Assembly (NCBI GenBank): GCA_945893365.1
Contig: CAMDED010000034.1
Location: forward strand, 1 to 55,283
DNA: 55,283 nt
Direction of reading: 5' to 3'
DNA from: Candidatus Sulfopaludibacter sp. SbA3
GTDB taxonomy: Bacteria > Acidobacteriota > Terriglobia > Bryobacterales > Bryobacteraceae
Shown: piece after piece, positions 33,146 through 42,087 of the stretch
How positions within the stretch are numbered: the stretch's first letter is position 1
Layout of the letters: each line of letters begins with the position of its first letter
Notes under the pieces: generated by a model
What the model saw: the letters and a program-made list of their open reading frames with translations, nothing else
Told to the model about the DNA's origin: nothing
The model's database searches: none
Program-made: the position numbers and the translations under genes

Positions 33146-33940
33146 ATGTCGATCAAGTCGAATCTGGAATACGAGAAACTCCGCGCCATCGGCGCGATTG
33201 TCGCGCTGACGCTGAAGACCGTCGCGGCCGCGGTCCGGCCCGGCATCACGACCGCCGAACTCGATGACATTGGCGCGGCCGCGCTCAAGCGAAACGGCGC
33301 GCGGTCCTCGCCGCCTCTGGTGTACGGCTTCCCCGGCGCTTTATGCATCAGCGTGAATGACGAGGCGATTCACGGCATTCCCGGGAGCCGCGCCGTTCAG
33401 CCTGGCGATCTGGTGAAGCTCGATCTCGTAGCCGAGAAGGACGGTTTCCATGCCGACGCCGCGATTACGGTCGGCGTCGCTCCGCACTCGGAGACGGGAC
33501 GTGAACTCACGCATTGCGCGGAGAGGGCGTTTCGCCAAGGTCTGGGCGCCGCGCGCGCCGGAAATCGCGTGTACGAGATCGGCAAGGCCATCGAGCGCGA
33601 AGTGCGGCGCGGCGGGTTCTCCGTCCTCCGAAACCTGTGTGGGCATGGAGTCGGCCGAGCCATCCACGAACAGCCGAACGTTCCGAACTTTGCCGACCCA
33701 AGCGCGCGCGGTCGCCTGACCGAAGGTCTTGTGATTACCATAGAACCCATCATCGCGGCCGGTTCGGGGCGCAACCGGGTTGAGAAGGACGGCTGGACCG
33801 TTCGCACAGCCACGCCCAAGCGGCGGACCAAGCGCTGCCGGTCTACGGTGCGGATCTGGTCGTTATGGCCGCAACAATCGTCAATGGACTGTAGCGGTTG
33901 CCAATGTCGTTTCAGATTTTCTCCGGCATTGGCTTGGTAG
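33146..33940 (+). CDS. map: Type I methionine aminopeptidase with altered C-terminus
   Basis: The start lies four bases after rnhA. Residues 1-222 match MetAP: metal ligands Asp93 and Asp104 (KLDLVAEKDGFHADAA), His167 (CGHGVGRAIHE) and Glu200 (VITIEPIIA). After GWTVRTA the protein leaves the family: the final block with the fifth ligand (normally EHT in a beta strand) is replaced by a basic tail of about 42 residues (TPKRRTKRCRSTVRIWSLW and onward). With one metal ligand missing the product is probably inactive. The break coincides with an antitoxin-like remnant on the other strand at 33900-33996. If this is not the cell's only map gene, it can be regarded as a pseudogene. Confidence 0.75.
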   Translation: MSIKSNLEYEKLRAIGAIVALTLKTVAAAVRPGITTAELDDIGAAALKRNGARSSPPLVYGFPGALCISVNDEAIHGIPGSRAVQPGDLVKLDLVAEKDGFHADAAITVGVAPHSETGRELTHCAERAFRQGLGAARAGNRVYEIGKAIEREVRRGGFSVLRNLCGHGVGRAIHEQPNVPNFADPSARGRLTEGLVITIEPIIAAGSGRNRVEKDGWTVRTATPKRRTKRCRSTVRIWSLWPQQSSMDCSGCQCRFRFSPALAW

Positions 33941-33996
33941 CCTGCTTTGAGCTGCTCGCGCAGGCTCTGCTGTCCTTTGGTGATACGTTTGCTCAT
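33900..33996 (-). pseudogene. Remnant of an antitoxin-like gene
   Basis: Read on the minus strand from the ATG at 33996, the first about 30 codons (MSKRITKGQQSLREQLKAGY, then QANAGENLK) have the look of a small antitoxin or DNA-binding protein start. Beyond about 33900 the frame runs into the reversed map gene and loses any such pattern. It marks the junction where the end of map was replaced. Confidence 0.45.
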
Positions 33997-34544
33997 TGAG
34001 TCGGAAGGTCTTGTACTCCTAAGTGTAGTGTCTGCAAAATAACGAGCGTGGTGTTTGCAAGACAGCTGGACAGTCATTAAACTTGGGCTTTCCGGACTTG
34101 GGGCTGGCGCAACCGGGCTGGATCCGCTCCGGAGTGCGTCGGCATCGGGTAGGCTTTTCCTGGATGTGAGACTCGAACCGGGGATGCCGTTTCAGAAATG
34201 CCGGTGTCAAGTCATTTAGCAACATGACCCAAATGGGCTCGGTTGTGTCATTGAAGAACATGACCACGCGCGGGGTGGCTTTGCTCTTTTGATAGTGTAT
34301 GGATCTCCGTCGGGGTCGCGGAGCGGCGATCGTCAGGGTCCCGCATTGACCGCAGGAATTGATGCCACGTACAGCATCGGCTTCCCGGATTCATCGGTCG
34401 GCATCACCGCTGGGTGGCGCATTGACGGCCCACGGCACAGCCGGCGAATCGATGGCGGCCTCCTCGCAGCCGCTTGTGATGCCGACTGAGATTTTGGACT
34501 CGATAGGGAAACCGGTCGAGCCCACAAGGGCGCCTGCCGACCTG
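33997..34544. other. Stretch without a recognisable gene
   Basis: Short frames exist on both strands but none shows a conserved family or a ribosome site. On the minus strand 34019-34267 could encode 82 residues of no recognisable type. The base composition is mixed and the stretch follows the broken map gene, so it probably consists of old insertion debris. Confidence 0.4.
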
Positions 34545-34550
34545 TATAAT
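34545..34550 (+). promoter_or_regulatory. Consensus -10 box of the phosphoesterase-CHAT operon
   Basis: TATAAT matches the consensus exactly, in an AT-rich patch of a GC-rich region, 12 bases before the ATG at 34563. A transcript from it would have a leader of only about six bases and no ribosome site. No good -35 box lies 17 bases upstream, so an activator may be needed. Confidence 0.5.
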
Positions 34551-34562
34551 TATTACTCTTTA

Positions 34563-35978
34563 ATGATCCCAGCCTCAACTTTCGACCGGGTCTCGGTGAT
34601 CTCGGACCTCCACATCGGTGGTTCATCCGGACATCAAATTTTTCGCGAAGGAGAGCTGCTGGGCAAGTTCATCGACAATCTCCGCGATGAGGGTTCAGGC
34701 GATCGCGCGCTCGTGATCAACGGCGACGCCGTTGATTTCCTGGCTGAGGATCGGCCGATGTGTTTTGACCCGGAAGGAGCGATCGACAAGCTCGATAACA
34801 TGTTCAAGGAGGACGCCTTTAAGCCGGTATGGAAGGCTTTGACGCAGTTCATCGGGAAGCCGAACCGGCGCCTCGTCATTACCTTGGGCAATCATGACCT
34901 CGAGTTGGCGCTTCCATGGGTCAGGGAGCATTTCCTCGAAAAACTCTCGGCGGGCGACCCGGCCGCCAGGTCCCGCATAACGCTTGCGCTCGATGGCGCG
35001 GGCTTCTCCTGCCAAGTGGGCGACGACTCGGTTTTGTGTGTTCACGGCAATGAAGTCGATACGTGGAATTTGACGGATTACGAGGCGTTGCGCCGCCTCG
35101 CCTGCGACCGTATACAAGGGCGGCCCCTGTCCGACTGGACCCCGAACGCCGGGACGAAGCTCGTCATCGAGGTAATGAACGACATCAAGCGCGACCATGC
35201 CTTTGTCGATCTTCTTAAGCCGGAGAAAGAGGCGGCGCTCAAAATCGTCTGGGCGCTAAGGCCGGATCTGAGGTCTAAGCTCACCCGGATAGCCGGCATC
35301 GCTCGCCGCCTCGTTTGGGATCGCGTACGAAGCACGCTGCGCCTTCTATCGGAAGCGGAAGGTCCCAGCGCGTCTCCCGGGGCCGAAACATATACCCGTG
35401 CCGACGTGAATTTGGAGGAGCTTATGGATCGCGTCGAAGAGCAGTTTCAGAATCGTACGGATCCGTTGGACATCGTCTACGGCAACGAATCGCATCAATT
35501 GGGCTGGGGTGACGAGCTCATATCTATTGTGCGCGCGCGGAAACCGCATGAAGTTGCCTGGGAGGGCGTGAAAGAACTGACCGCCGACGCCACCTTCGAC
35601 ATCCGCCGTGCCGACGACGACTTCGAGCGGATCGATGCGCTGGCAGGGCCTCAATTCAGGTACGTGATCGCGGGCCACACTCATCTTGCGCGCATCTTGG
35701 GACGCAGGAGGGGCCAAGGTCTCTATTTCAACAGCGGAACCTGGGCATCGTTGATGCGTCTGAAGCCCGAACATATTAAAACGTTGCAGACCTTCGCGCC
35801 GGTGTTCGAGCGTCTAAAAGCGGCCAAAACGATTTCGGAATTGGGGGATCTCACTTTCACGCGTCCGACTGTGGTCACAGTGCAAAAACAAAACGGGCAA
35901 ACCAAAGCGGCGTTGCAGCAAGTGGGACTGGAAAACGGCAAAATCGTTCTGACGGAACTTCAGGAGGCGCCAGGATGA
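34563..35978 (+). CDS. Calcineurin-like metallophosphoesterase
   Basis: The 471-aa product has the full metallophosphoesterase motif set: D15-LH17 (VISDLHIGG), GD55 (VINGDAVDF), GNHD (109-112), VHGNEVD and, near 360, IAGHTH. An insertion of about 170 residues between the HGNEVD and GHTH motifs, mostly helical (CDRIQGRPL, LRSKLTRIAGIARRLVWDRV), is unusual and may bind a partner. The stop overlaps the start of the CHAT gene (ATGA), so both are made together. In-frame codons extend upstream to 34359, but the ATG at 34563 directly precedes the first beta strand and sits just after the TATAAT box. Confidence 0.85.
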   Translation: MIPASTFDRVSVISDLHIGGSSGHQIFREGELLGKFIDNLRDEGSGDRALVINGDAVDFLAEDRPMCFDPEGAIDKLDNMFKEDAFKPVWKALTQFIGKPNRRLVITLGNHDLELALPWVREHFLEKLSAGDPAARSRITLALDGAGFSCQVGDDSVLCVHGNEVDTWNLTDYEALRRLACDRIQGRPLSDWTPNAGTKLVIEVMNDIKRDHAFVDLLKPEKEAALKIVWALRPDLRSKLTRIAGIARRLVWDRVRSTLRLLSEAEGPSASPGAETYTRADVNLEELMDRVEEQFQNRTDPLDIVYGNESHQLGWGDELISIVRARKPHEVAWEGVKELTADATFDIRRADDDFERIDALAGPQFRYVIAGHTHLARILGRRRGQGLYFNSGTWASLMRLKPEHIKTLQTFAPVFERLKAAKTISELGDLTFTRPTVVTVQKQNGQTKAALQQVGLENGKIVLTELQEAPG

Positions 35979-37913
35979 GAACCATCCAATTGGAGATTCT
36001 GCGGCACGGACCTCCGCACAATCAGCTGTTGTCGCCACTCACGGAATACTTCGCGCTCTGCGAGAATCATCCGGCGGTCACCCTACGAGTACCGTTCGAG
36101 CATGCCGAGTTTATGCTTCGCCTGAGGTCTCTGCAGTACAAGAGAGACGAGCCGGAGTACCGGCCGCTCGAGTTGGAGGATGTGTCGCACCGGATAACGG
36201 AGATCATGGCGCAAGTCCCCGGACTGATTCGCGAACTTGCAGGACAGTCTGGCGAAGCCAGTCAGCCTTTTCACCTGCGGTTGATACTCAGCGCGAACGA
36301 GCTCGCCCTGCTGCCTTTTGAAATCACCAATGCGTCGCCGGGATTTGCGGGTGCCGGACAACCGCTCCTGCTTCAGTCGCAAAGTCCGGTTTGCATAACC
36401 CGTGAAGTACGCCGCGTCGCCACCGAACACCTGGATTGGCCGCCCCCTCCGAATCCAAAAATCCTTTTTGCCGCTGCCTGTCCTAAAGCGCAGGTTCCCT
36501 TGGAGGAGCACGCGCTTGTGATGCGGGAAGCGATCGAACCCTGGGTATTCCCTCACAGGACACCGGATGAGCGCAGGCAGCGTATTGCCGAGCATCTGAC
36601 GATTCTTCCGCAGGCAACCGTCCGCGGTATCGAAGGGGCGTGCGCATCGGGGCAGTACACGCACGTGCATATCCTAGCTCACGGGGTGCCACTTAAGAAG
36701 GGGGACGACCGGCGCTATGGTCTCGCGCTCCATGATCGCATGGACCCGGACCTCGCCGAGATCGTCGAGGGATCGCGCCTTGCCAAAGCGTTGCGCTCGC
36801 CACTGAAAAATGGAACCGGGGGGTTCGCCCGGCCAACCGTCGTTACTCTCGCCGCCTGCAACGCAGGGGGGGGTTGGTTCAGTGGTCGGCGCTGGCGCCA
36901 GCATCGCCCATGCGTTGCATGAAGAGGGCATTCCCTTAGTAATCGCCTCCCAGTTTCCGCTTTCGTTTGCCGGCTCGGTGATTATGGCTCAAGTTCTCTA
37001 TCTCGGATTGCTGGCAGGCGAGGACCCGCGCACTTTGTTGGTAAACCTGCGACGGCGGTTGCAGACTGAAGTACCCGCTTCCCACGATTGGGCCAGCATC
37101 GTGGCGTACGCGTCGCTGCCTCCCGACCTTGACCGCAAGCTTGACGCCGTCCAGATCCATCAGTCGTTCAGGAGACTTGAGGCCGCGATGAACTATGCCG
37201 ATCGCATGCTCGCTCCCACGACCGGAGATAGTTATACCGAATCCGAGTGGCAGAACCAGCGCACCCGGTTGAAGGAGGCCCGGGATCGGATCGACAAGCT
37301 GATGCCGAAGTCGAAGGACTCGAAGGACCACGGCATTCTCGCAAGTGCGGATAAGCGACTCGCGGAGACGTTGTGGAGCATTGGAAAGGCGCGCACGGGT
37401 GGCAGACCGGAAGGAAAGGATGAAGCGCTAGTGAGGGACCGCCTAATCACCTCCCGCAAGAACTACGAAACCGCGTTCCGGCGCGACCGTTCGCAGGTAT
37501 GGGCGGTGGTCCAAACCATCGTTCTGACGGCGGTTCTTCAACATTGGGACAAGAGTGAAGAACTGTCCGAAGACCAATGGCGACTCGCGGAAATCTTTTC
37601 CAGAGAAGAAGTCCGCCTCGGCGATCGCCAGAGGAAGGCGTGGGCTCACGCGAATCTGATGGAGCTCTATATCCTGGCGCCGTTGATTGGGAAGCTCAAG
37701 TTCGATACTAGTGACGCAAGGACGAAAGCGATGGAGCACGCACTCGCGTTTAAGAATGTGACCGATCTGACGTCGATCGAAATTCATTCCACTCGTCGCC
37801 AAGTACTTCGCTATTCGTCCATATTCCTGGAAATAAATTCGGACTTGAAAGACATTGCGGGAATTGCCGAAGAAATAGCACCAGTTCTTCCCGAATCCTC
37901 AAAATACGCCTAA
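35975..37913 (+). CDS. CHAT-domain caspase-like protease, frame broken at a G8 run
   Basis: Two overlapping frames make one protein. The first (35975 to about 36873) ends the CHAT core at VVTLAACNAGG; the second continues with GSVVGAGASIAHALHEEGIPLVIASQFPLSF. Removing one G from the run of eight at 36866-36873 joins them to about 645 aa. The catalytic dyad is His236 (VHILAHGVPL) and Cys295 (LAACNAGG). Residues 1-160 are an unassigned N-terminal region; after about 350 comes a helical, TPR-like region (RDRLITSRKNYETAFRRD, VWAVVQTIVLTAVL) similar to TRAF-binding-type domains of other CHAT proteins. Caspase-like CHAT proteases often act in immunity or programmed death. The break may be a sequencing error, a phase-variation switch or real decay. 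Confidence 0.75.
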
Positions 37914-37948
37914 GAGCCCTATGTTGCCGGGATCGCGTTTTGGGCTCT
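37913..37948 (+). terminator. Weak hairpin after the CHAT gene
   Basis: AGAGCCC (37913-37919) pairs with GGGCTCT (37942-37948) across a 22-base loop, beginning at the stop codon. No T-run follows, so termination is uncertain. Confidence 0.3.
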
Positions 37949-38044
37949 ACTCAGCCGCTCACCGCCGAGGCGCCAGGCAGTGGTCGAGCGTGCGGATCCG
38001 CGGGAACCGTGTCGACGCCGGACCGCCGCGACAACCAGACCCCG

Positions 38045-38692
38045 CTAGCGCCGAAGCTTCCTCGCCCGCTCGTAATCCTCGGCCAGCTTCTTCGTGATCT
38101 TGTCGGCCACATCGGCCGCCGAGCCGCGGTACTTGCCGCCCATGCTCTCCTGCGTGGTGGACCAGATGACGTCGCCGTCCTTGTTCACCAGCCTCACCGC
38201 GGACGACGCCTCATGCCTGCGTTCCTGGATGCGGCTCGATTCATTCTCGCCCACGCCGAACCCCGAATTGACGCCTCGCTCACGCGTGCTCCGGGTGCTG
38301 CCGATGTTAGCCCTCGCGTTGAGACTCTCGCTTGTCTGATGAACGTCGGTGAAAACCAGATCCTCCGCCGAGCCCCGCAGGATCGCGTCGGCCCGGTCCT
38401 GATTCTCCGTTATGACAAAGATCCGGGCGTTCTGCAGCGCGCTAATGATCATGTCCCGCATCTGCGCCGCCGTCTCGCCGCCGGTGAGGCGGTCGACAAA
38501 TACGCGGCGCAAACCGAGCAGCTGAACCAGGTTCTCCTCTTCGATCACAAACGATTTGACCGTCGCGGCGGGCGCGACAGGCGCGACAGGCGCTGTTACA
38601 ACACCAGCGGCTTCTGGAGCTTCCGGGACTCCAGCCGCGGCCGCCGCAAGAGCGAGCGGCCAGAGAAATAGCACGATGCGGCTCATCGTCAC
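38045..38692 (-). CDS. Secreted envelope protein, unknown
   Basis: The 215-aa product has a signal peptide (IVLFLWPLALAAAAAG), an Ala/Pro/Val-rich stretch, and a folded part with RRVFVDRLTGGETAAQMRDM, ARIFVITENQDRADAILRGSAE and SSAVRLVNKDGDVIWSTTQES. The alternation of an address-like helix and strands recalls periplasmic lipid-handling or CsgG-like lipoproteins, but no lipobox Cys is present. Its start overlaps the stop of 38689-39153, so the two are one operon. Confidence 0.6.
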   Translation of the reverse strand: MTMSRIVLFLWPLALAAAAAGVPEAPEAAGVVTAPVAPVAPAATVKSFVIEEENLVQLLGLRRVFVDRLTGGETAAQMRDMIISALQNARIFVITENQDRADAILRGSAEDLVFTDVHQTSESLNARANIGSTRSTRERGVNSGFGVGENESSRIQERRHEASSAVRLVNKDGDVIWSTTQESMGGKYRGSAADVADKITKKLAEDYERARKLRR

Positions 38693-39153
38693 CCCTTTCC
38701 CGACTTCCGGGCGTCGTTATCCTGAAACTCGACCCTGCGGCCCGTCTTGGCTTCGAGCCCAGCCAGCAGCGCGCGAACCGCGTTCTTGTTCAGTTCGAAT
38801 ACGGCCGCCTGTTGCCTGCCCTCTTCGTCCGAAAAGCCGACCGTCAGGAAATGTTTACGCTTCTTCGCCAGCAGCAGCATGGGCGAGACGAGGATCGCCT
38901 CCGCGTAGCGCCGGCTCACGCGCTGTCCGTATTCGATTGTGTTGATTTTTTGATAAGGAACCGTCAGCGCGATTCCTTTTCCAACGACTGTGAGAACATA
39001 TTCTTCAAGAGTAATCCGGCCCGCCGGTTTTCCGGAAAGCGCGGAGACCGTCCCGCCAACGTACTGGGCACGGCCGAGGTCTCCTGCCTGGAGCAGAGGC
39101 TGGAGCGTCGCGCCGCTGAGCAGAATCAGCGGCAACCACGCGTTTAGGAACAT
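38689..39153 (-). CDS. Conserved acidobacterial-type exported protein
   Basis: The 154-aa product has a hydrophobic N-terminus (MFLNAWLPLILLSGATL) and a beta-rich body: AQYVGGTVSAL, GKGIALTVPYQKINTIEYGQRVSRRYAEAI, KRKHFLTVGFSDEEGRQQAAVFELNKNAVRALLAGLEAKTG split by turns. This looks like a PH-like or lipocalin-like fold. I believe close relatives are widespread in acidobacteria but have no assigned role. First gene of the pair with 38045-38692. Confidence 0.6.
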   Translation of the reverse strand: MFLNAWLPLILLSGATLQPLLQAGDLGRAQYVGGTVSALSGKPAGRITLEEYVLTVVGKGIALTVPYQKINTIEYGQRVSRRYAEAILVSPMLLLAKKRKHFLTVGFSDEEGRQQAAVFELNKNAVRALLAGLEAKTGRRVEFQDNDARKSGKG

Positions 39154-39175
39154 TCGGCTCCGTTTGCCTTATACA

Positions 39176-40357
39176 ATGTTTATAGCACACATGAACCAGA
39201 CGAGAGAGTCTGAAGCCGGCTCGCAAGCGGTTCCCTGGTATATCTGGTGCTCCGTCGCGGCGGTGACTTCGGCGATCGTCGGCACTCACTGGGATATCTC
39301 GTGGCATCGCTCGATCGGCCGCGACACCTTTTGGACGCCTGCCCACATTGCCATCTATCTCTGCGGAGCGCTCGCCGGCGCCGCCTGCGGTTATCTGATT
39401 CTGCTCACGACGGCCGGCTCGACAAGCGTCCACCACCAGGCTTCCGTACGAATCTGGGGGCTCCGCGGCCCCCTTGGCGCCTTCATTTCAGCCTGGGGCG
39501 GCCTCGCCATGCTCACCTCGGCGCCCTTCGACAACTGGTGGCACGACGCTTACGGTCTGGACGTCAAGATCCTCAGTCCGCCGCATGTGCTCCTGATCGC
39601 GGGCATTCTGGCCGTTCAACTCGGCGCATTGATTCTGATTCTGGGCCACATGAATCGCAGCGTGAATGGCGGCTCGGGCATCCTCAGGCGCAAGCTCGAT
39701 CTCCTGTTTCTGTACACCAGCGGTCTTGTCGTCACCATGACCCTCGTTCTGACGATGGAGTATATTTTCCGCCTCTACATGCATGGCGCCCGCTTCTATC
39801 GCGTCATTGCAATCGCGATTCCCGTCATCCTGGCGGCCGTTTCCCGCGCCTCGAAGAGCCGGTGGGCCGCCACCAAAGCCACCGCCGTCTACTCCCTGCT
39901 GCTTTTGGGCTTCCTTTGGATTCTCCCCCTCTTCCCAGCCGAGCCGAAGCTCGGTCCGGTCTACAGGGAGGTTAAGAACTTCATACCGGCGGAGTTTCCC
40001 CTCTTGCTCATTGCGCCGGCGATCGCTCTCGACGCGATTCTTCGCCGCACCTCCCACCTGAACCGGTGGATGCAGTCCGCCGTCTGCGGTTTCGCATTTC
40101 TGACCGTTTTCATCGCCGTGCAATGGCCGTTCGCGACGCTGCTGATGTCGCCCGCCGCTCGAAACCGGTTCCTCGGGTCCATCTATTTCGACTTCAATAT
40201 CCACCCGGCGTCTTCGTACGTGAGACACCTCTTCTATTCCACCGAGCGGACCCCGGTCCAGTTCTGGGCCGGAATGGCGGCGGCTGCCGCCTGCGCCGTA
40301 CTTTCGACTCGCGCGGGCATCGCCTGGGGAGATTGGATGACCAGGATTCGCCGCTGA
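39176..40357 (+). CDS. Polytopic membrane protein with conserved-looking His/Trp motifs
   Basis: The 393-aa product has about ten to twelve membrane helices. Residues at helix edges form a striking set: THWDISWHRSIGRDTFWTPAHI, FDNWWHDAYGLDV and LSPPHVLLIAG. Similar WWH/WH...SPxH patterns occur in uncharacterised actinobacterial membrane proteins. The His/Trp/Asp groups could bind a metal such as copper or a small molecule. The start is ATG 39176 or ATG 39191; a TACAAT box overlaps the first, which favours the second if that promoter is used. Its stop overlaps the start of the next gene. Confidence 0.65.
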   Translation: MFIAHMNQTRESEAGSQAVPWYIWCSVAAVTSAIVGTHWDISWHRSIGRDTFWTPAHIAIYLCGALAGAACGYLILLTTAGSTSVHHQASVRIWGLRGPLGAFISAWGGLAMLTSAPFDNWWHDAYGLDVKILSPPHVLLIAGILAVQLGALILILGHMNRSVNGGSGILRRKLDLLFLYTSGLVVTMTLVLTMEYIFRLYMHGARFYRVIAIAIPVILAAVSRASKSRWAATKATAVYSLLLLGFLWILPLFPAEPKLGPVYREVKNFIPAEFPLLLIAPAIALDAILRRTSHLNRWMQSAVCGFAFLTVFIAVQWPFATLLMSPAARNRFLGSIYFDFNIHPASSYVRHLFYSTERTPVQFWAGMAAAAACAVLSTRAGIAWGDWMTRIRR

Positions 40358-41802
40358 TGCGTCCAACACGCCTGTCCCCGATTTTCGTTATGGCGGCGCT
40401 ATGCGCGCCGTTAGAGGCGCACATCGGAAGCCCCGATGTCTTTCACGAAGGAATGGCCGGCCCCTACAGGCTCCTGATCGCCATTCGCCCTCCTCCCGTC
40501 ATTCCCGGCGTGGCGGAAATTGAGATTCGCAGCGCCACTCCCGGAATCGGCCGGATCCGCATCGTTCCTCTTCCCCTGACGGGTGCGGGCGCGAGCTTCG
40601 CCCCTACGCCGGACGTCGCCTCCAGGTCGAACCAGGATCCGAACTTCTTCACCGGATCGCTGTGGATGATGTCCACCGGCGCGTGGCAGGTTCGCGTCGA
40701 GGCGGAGGGTAAGGACGGAAAGGGCCAGTTGTCGATACCCGTGCCCACTCTGCCCGCGCGCACCCTGAAAATGCAGCCGATCCTCGGGACGGCCCTGTTC
40801 CTCCTGATGCTGGTGCTTGCGGCGGGCCTGGTCAGCATTGTGGGAGCGGGCGCTCTTGAAGGGCAATTGGAACCGGGCCTGAAACCGTCCAAAACCGAGG
40901 AGAAACGCAGCCGGACATTGAGGGTCGTGACGGCGGTCCTTGTTCTAGGCATGGCCGCGCTCGGGAACGCGTGGTGGAACGCCGAAGCCGGGGTCTATTC
41001 CCGCAACGTGTATAAGCCGCTTCAAGTCGCGCCGTCGCTTGAAGGAAATAGCCGCCTCAAGCTGCTCATTACCGATCCCGGCTGGTTGGGATTCCGCAAG
41101 ACGGACGACTTTATTCCGGATCACGGCCACCTGATGCATCTGTTCCTGCTTCGCGTCCCGCGGATGGACGGAGTTTGGCATCTTCACCCCAGTCAGACCG
41201 AATCCGGCGTTTTTGAACATGACCTTCCGGACATTCCCGCCGGCCGGTATCAAGTCTTCGCGGATGTAGTTCACGCTAACGGGTTGCCGGAAACGATGAC
41301 GGCGGAACTCGATATGCCGGCAGTGACGGGAAAGCCGCTCTCGGGCGACGATTCCGCTGCGACGGCGTCTCCCATTGAATCGGCGGACGCCGAACGAACC
41401 CGGGCGGAGCTGCCCGATGGCGCGTTGATGATCTGGGAGCGCGGCAGCCTGGGCGTGAACGTGTTGACTCCCTTTCGATTCCGAATCCAGGACAAGGCTG
41501 GAAACCCGGTGAGGGATATGGAACTGTACATGGGCATGCCGGGTCACGCCATTTTCGTCAAGACGGACCGCACGGTCTTCGCGCATGTGCATCCGTCCGG
41601 ATCGTCTCCAATGGCGTCGCTGACGCTGGCGGACCCGAGCCTCGCGCACGGCGCTCATGCGGCTCGGGCTCCGGCGCTTCCATCGGCGGTTTCATTTCCG
41701 TTTGCGTTTCCCAAACCCGGCTTCTACCGGGTCTTCGTGCAAGTCAAGCGGTCGGGTAAGGTCCAAACCGGCGTGTTCGACGCCGAGGTCCAATCAAGAT
41801 GA
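40357..41802 (+). CDS. Membrane protein with His-rich extracytoplasmic domain
   Basis: The 481-aa product has a signal peptide, an extracytoplasmic beta domain (about 20-130), two membrane helices (about 145-170 and 187-205) and a large second domain rich in His: DHGHLMHLFLLRV, VWHLHPSQ, HAIFVKTDRTVFAHVHPSG. The pattern resembles YtkA/FixH-type modules linked to copper handling. The ATG overlaps the stop of the preceding membrane protein gene, so the two probably form one complex. A role in metal handling or membrane oxidase assembly is inference. Confidence 0.65.
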   Translation: MRPTRLSPIFVMAALCAPLEAHIGSPDVFHEGMAGPYRLLIAIRPPPVIPGVAEIEIRSATPGIGRIRIVPLPLTGAGASFAPTPDVASRSNQDPNFFTGSLWMMSTGAWQVRVEAEGKDGKGQLSIPVPTLPARTLKMQPILGTALFLLMLVLAAGLVSIVGAGALEGQLEPGLKPSKTEEKRSRTLRVVTAVLVLGMAALGNAWWNAEAGVYSRNVYKPLQVAPSLEGNSRLKLLITDPGWLGFRKTDDFIPDHGHLMHLFLLRVPRMDGVWHLHPSQTESGVFEHDLPDIPAGRYQVFADVVHANGLPETMTAELDMPAVTGKPLSGDDSAATASPIESADAERTRAELPDGALMIWERGSLGVNVLTPFRFRIQDKAGNPVRDMELYMGMPGHAIFVKTDRTVFAHVHPSGSSPMASLTLADPSLAHGAHAARAPALPSAVSFPFAFPKPGFYRVFVQVKRSGKVQTGVFDAEVQSR

Positions 41803-42029
41803 GAAGCGCACTCCAGTCGCGCTGGCCGCTCGTTCTGCTATGTGCGGCGGCGATCCTGTTCGCGGCGTTTGCACTGGCGCCGTTTACTCCCTATGTTGCC
41901 GTCCCCGGTTTCGCCGCGGATGTCCCCGCACCGGTCCTGCGCCTCTTCGCTCGCGAATTCGAGCGGGACAGTTCGCCGCTCTCTCGAAAATTCTCCGTTC
42001 TCCCACCGCGGGCGCCACCGCTACGGTAG
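41799..42029 (+). CDS. Small single-pass membrane protein
   Basis: The 76-aa product has a basic start, one hydrophobic helix (about 10-30, LVLLCAAAILFAAFALAPF) and a basic/Pro-rich tail. The ATG overlaps the stop of the His-rich protein gene (ATGA), so it is translated with it. I do not recognise it; a small subunit of the same membrane complex is likely. Confidence 0.55.
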   Translation: MRSALQSRWPLVLLCAAAILFAAFALAPFTPYVAVPGFAADVPAPVLRLFAREFERDSSPLSRKFSVLPPRAPPLR

Positions 42030-42087
42030 CCCGCACTCGCTGAACCCGGCTGTCCTCGAGACAGCGAAAAGCAGTCCTGGGGGAACC

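Noticed and set aside
33397-34077. Minus-strand frame of 226 codons through the map gene
   Set aside because: Only about 30 codons near 33996 look like a real protein start; the rest is antisense to map.
36810-37913. Second half of the CHAT region as an independent gene starting at 36810
   Set aside because: The first residues of that frame overlap the CHAT core out of frame and have no ribosome site; it only makes sense joined to the first half at the G run.
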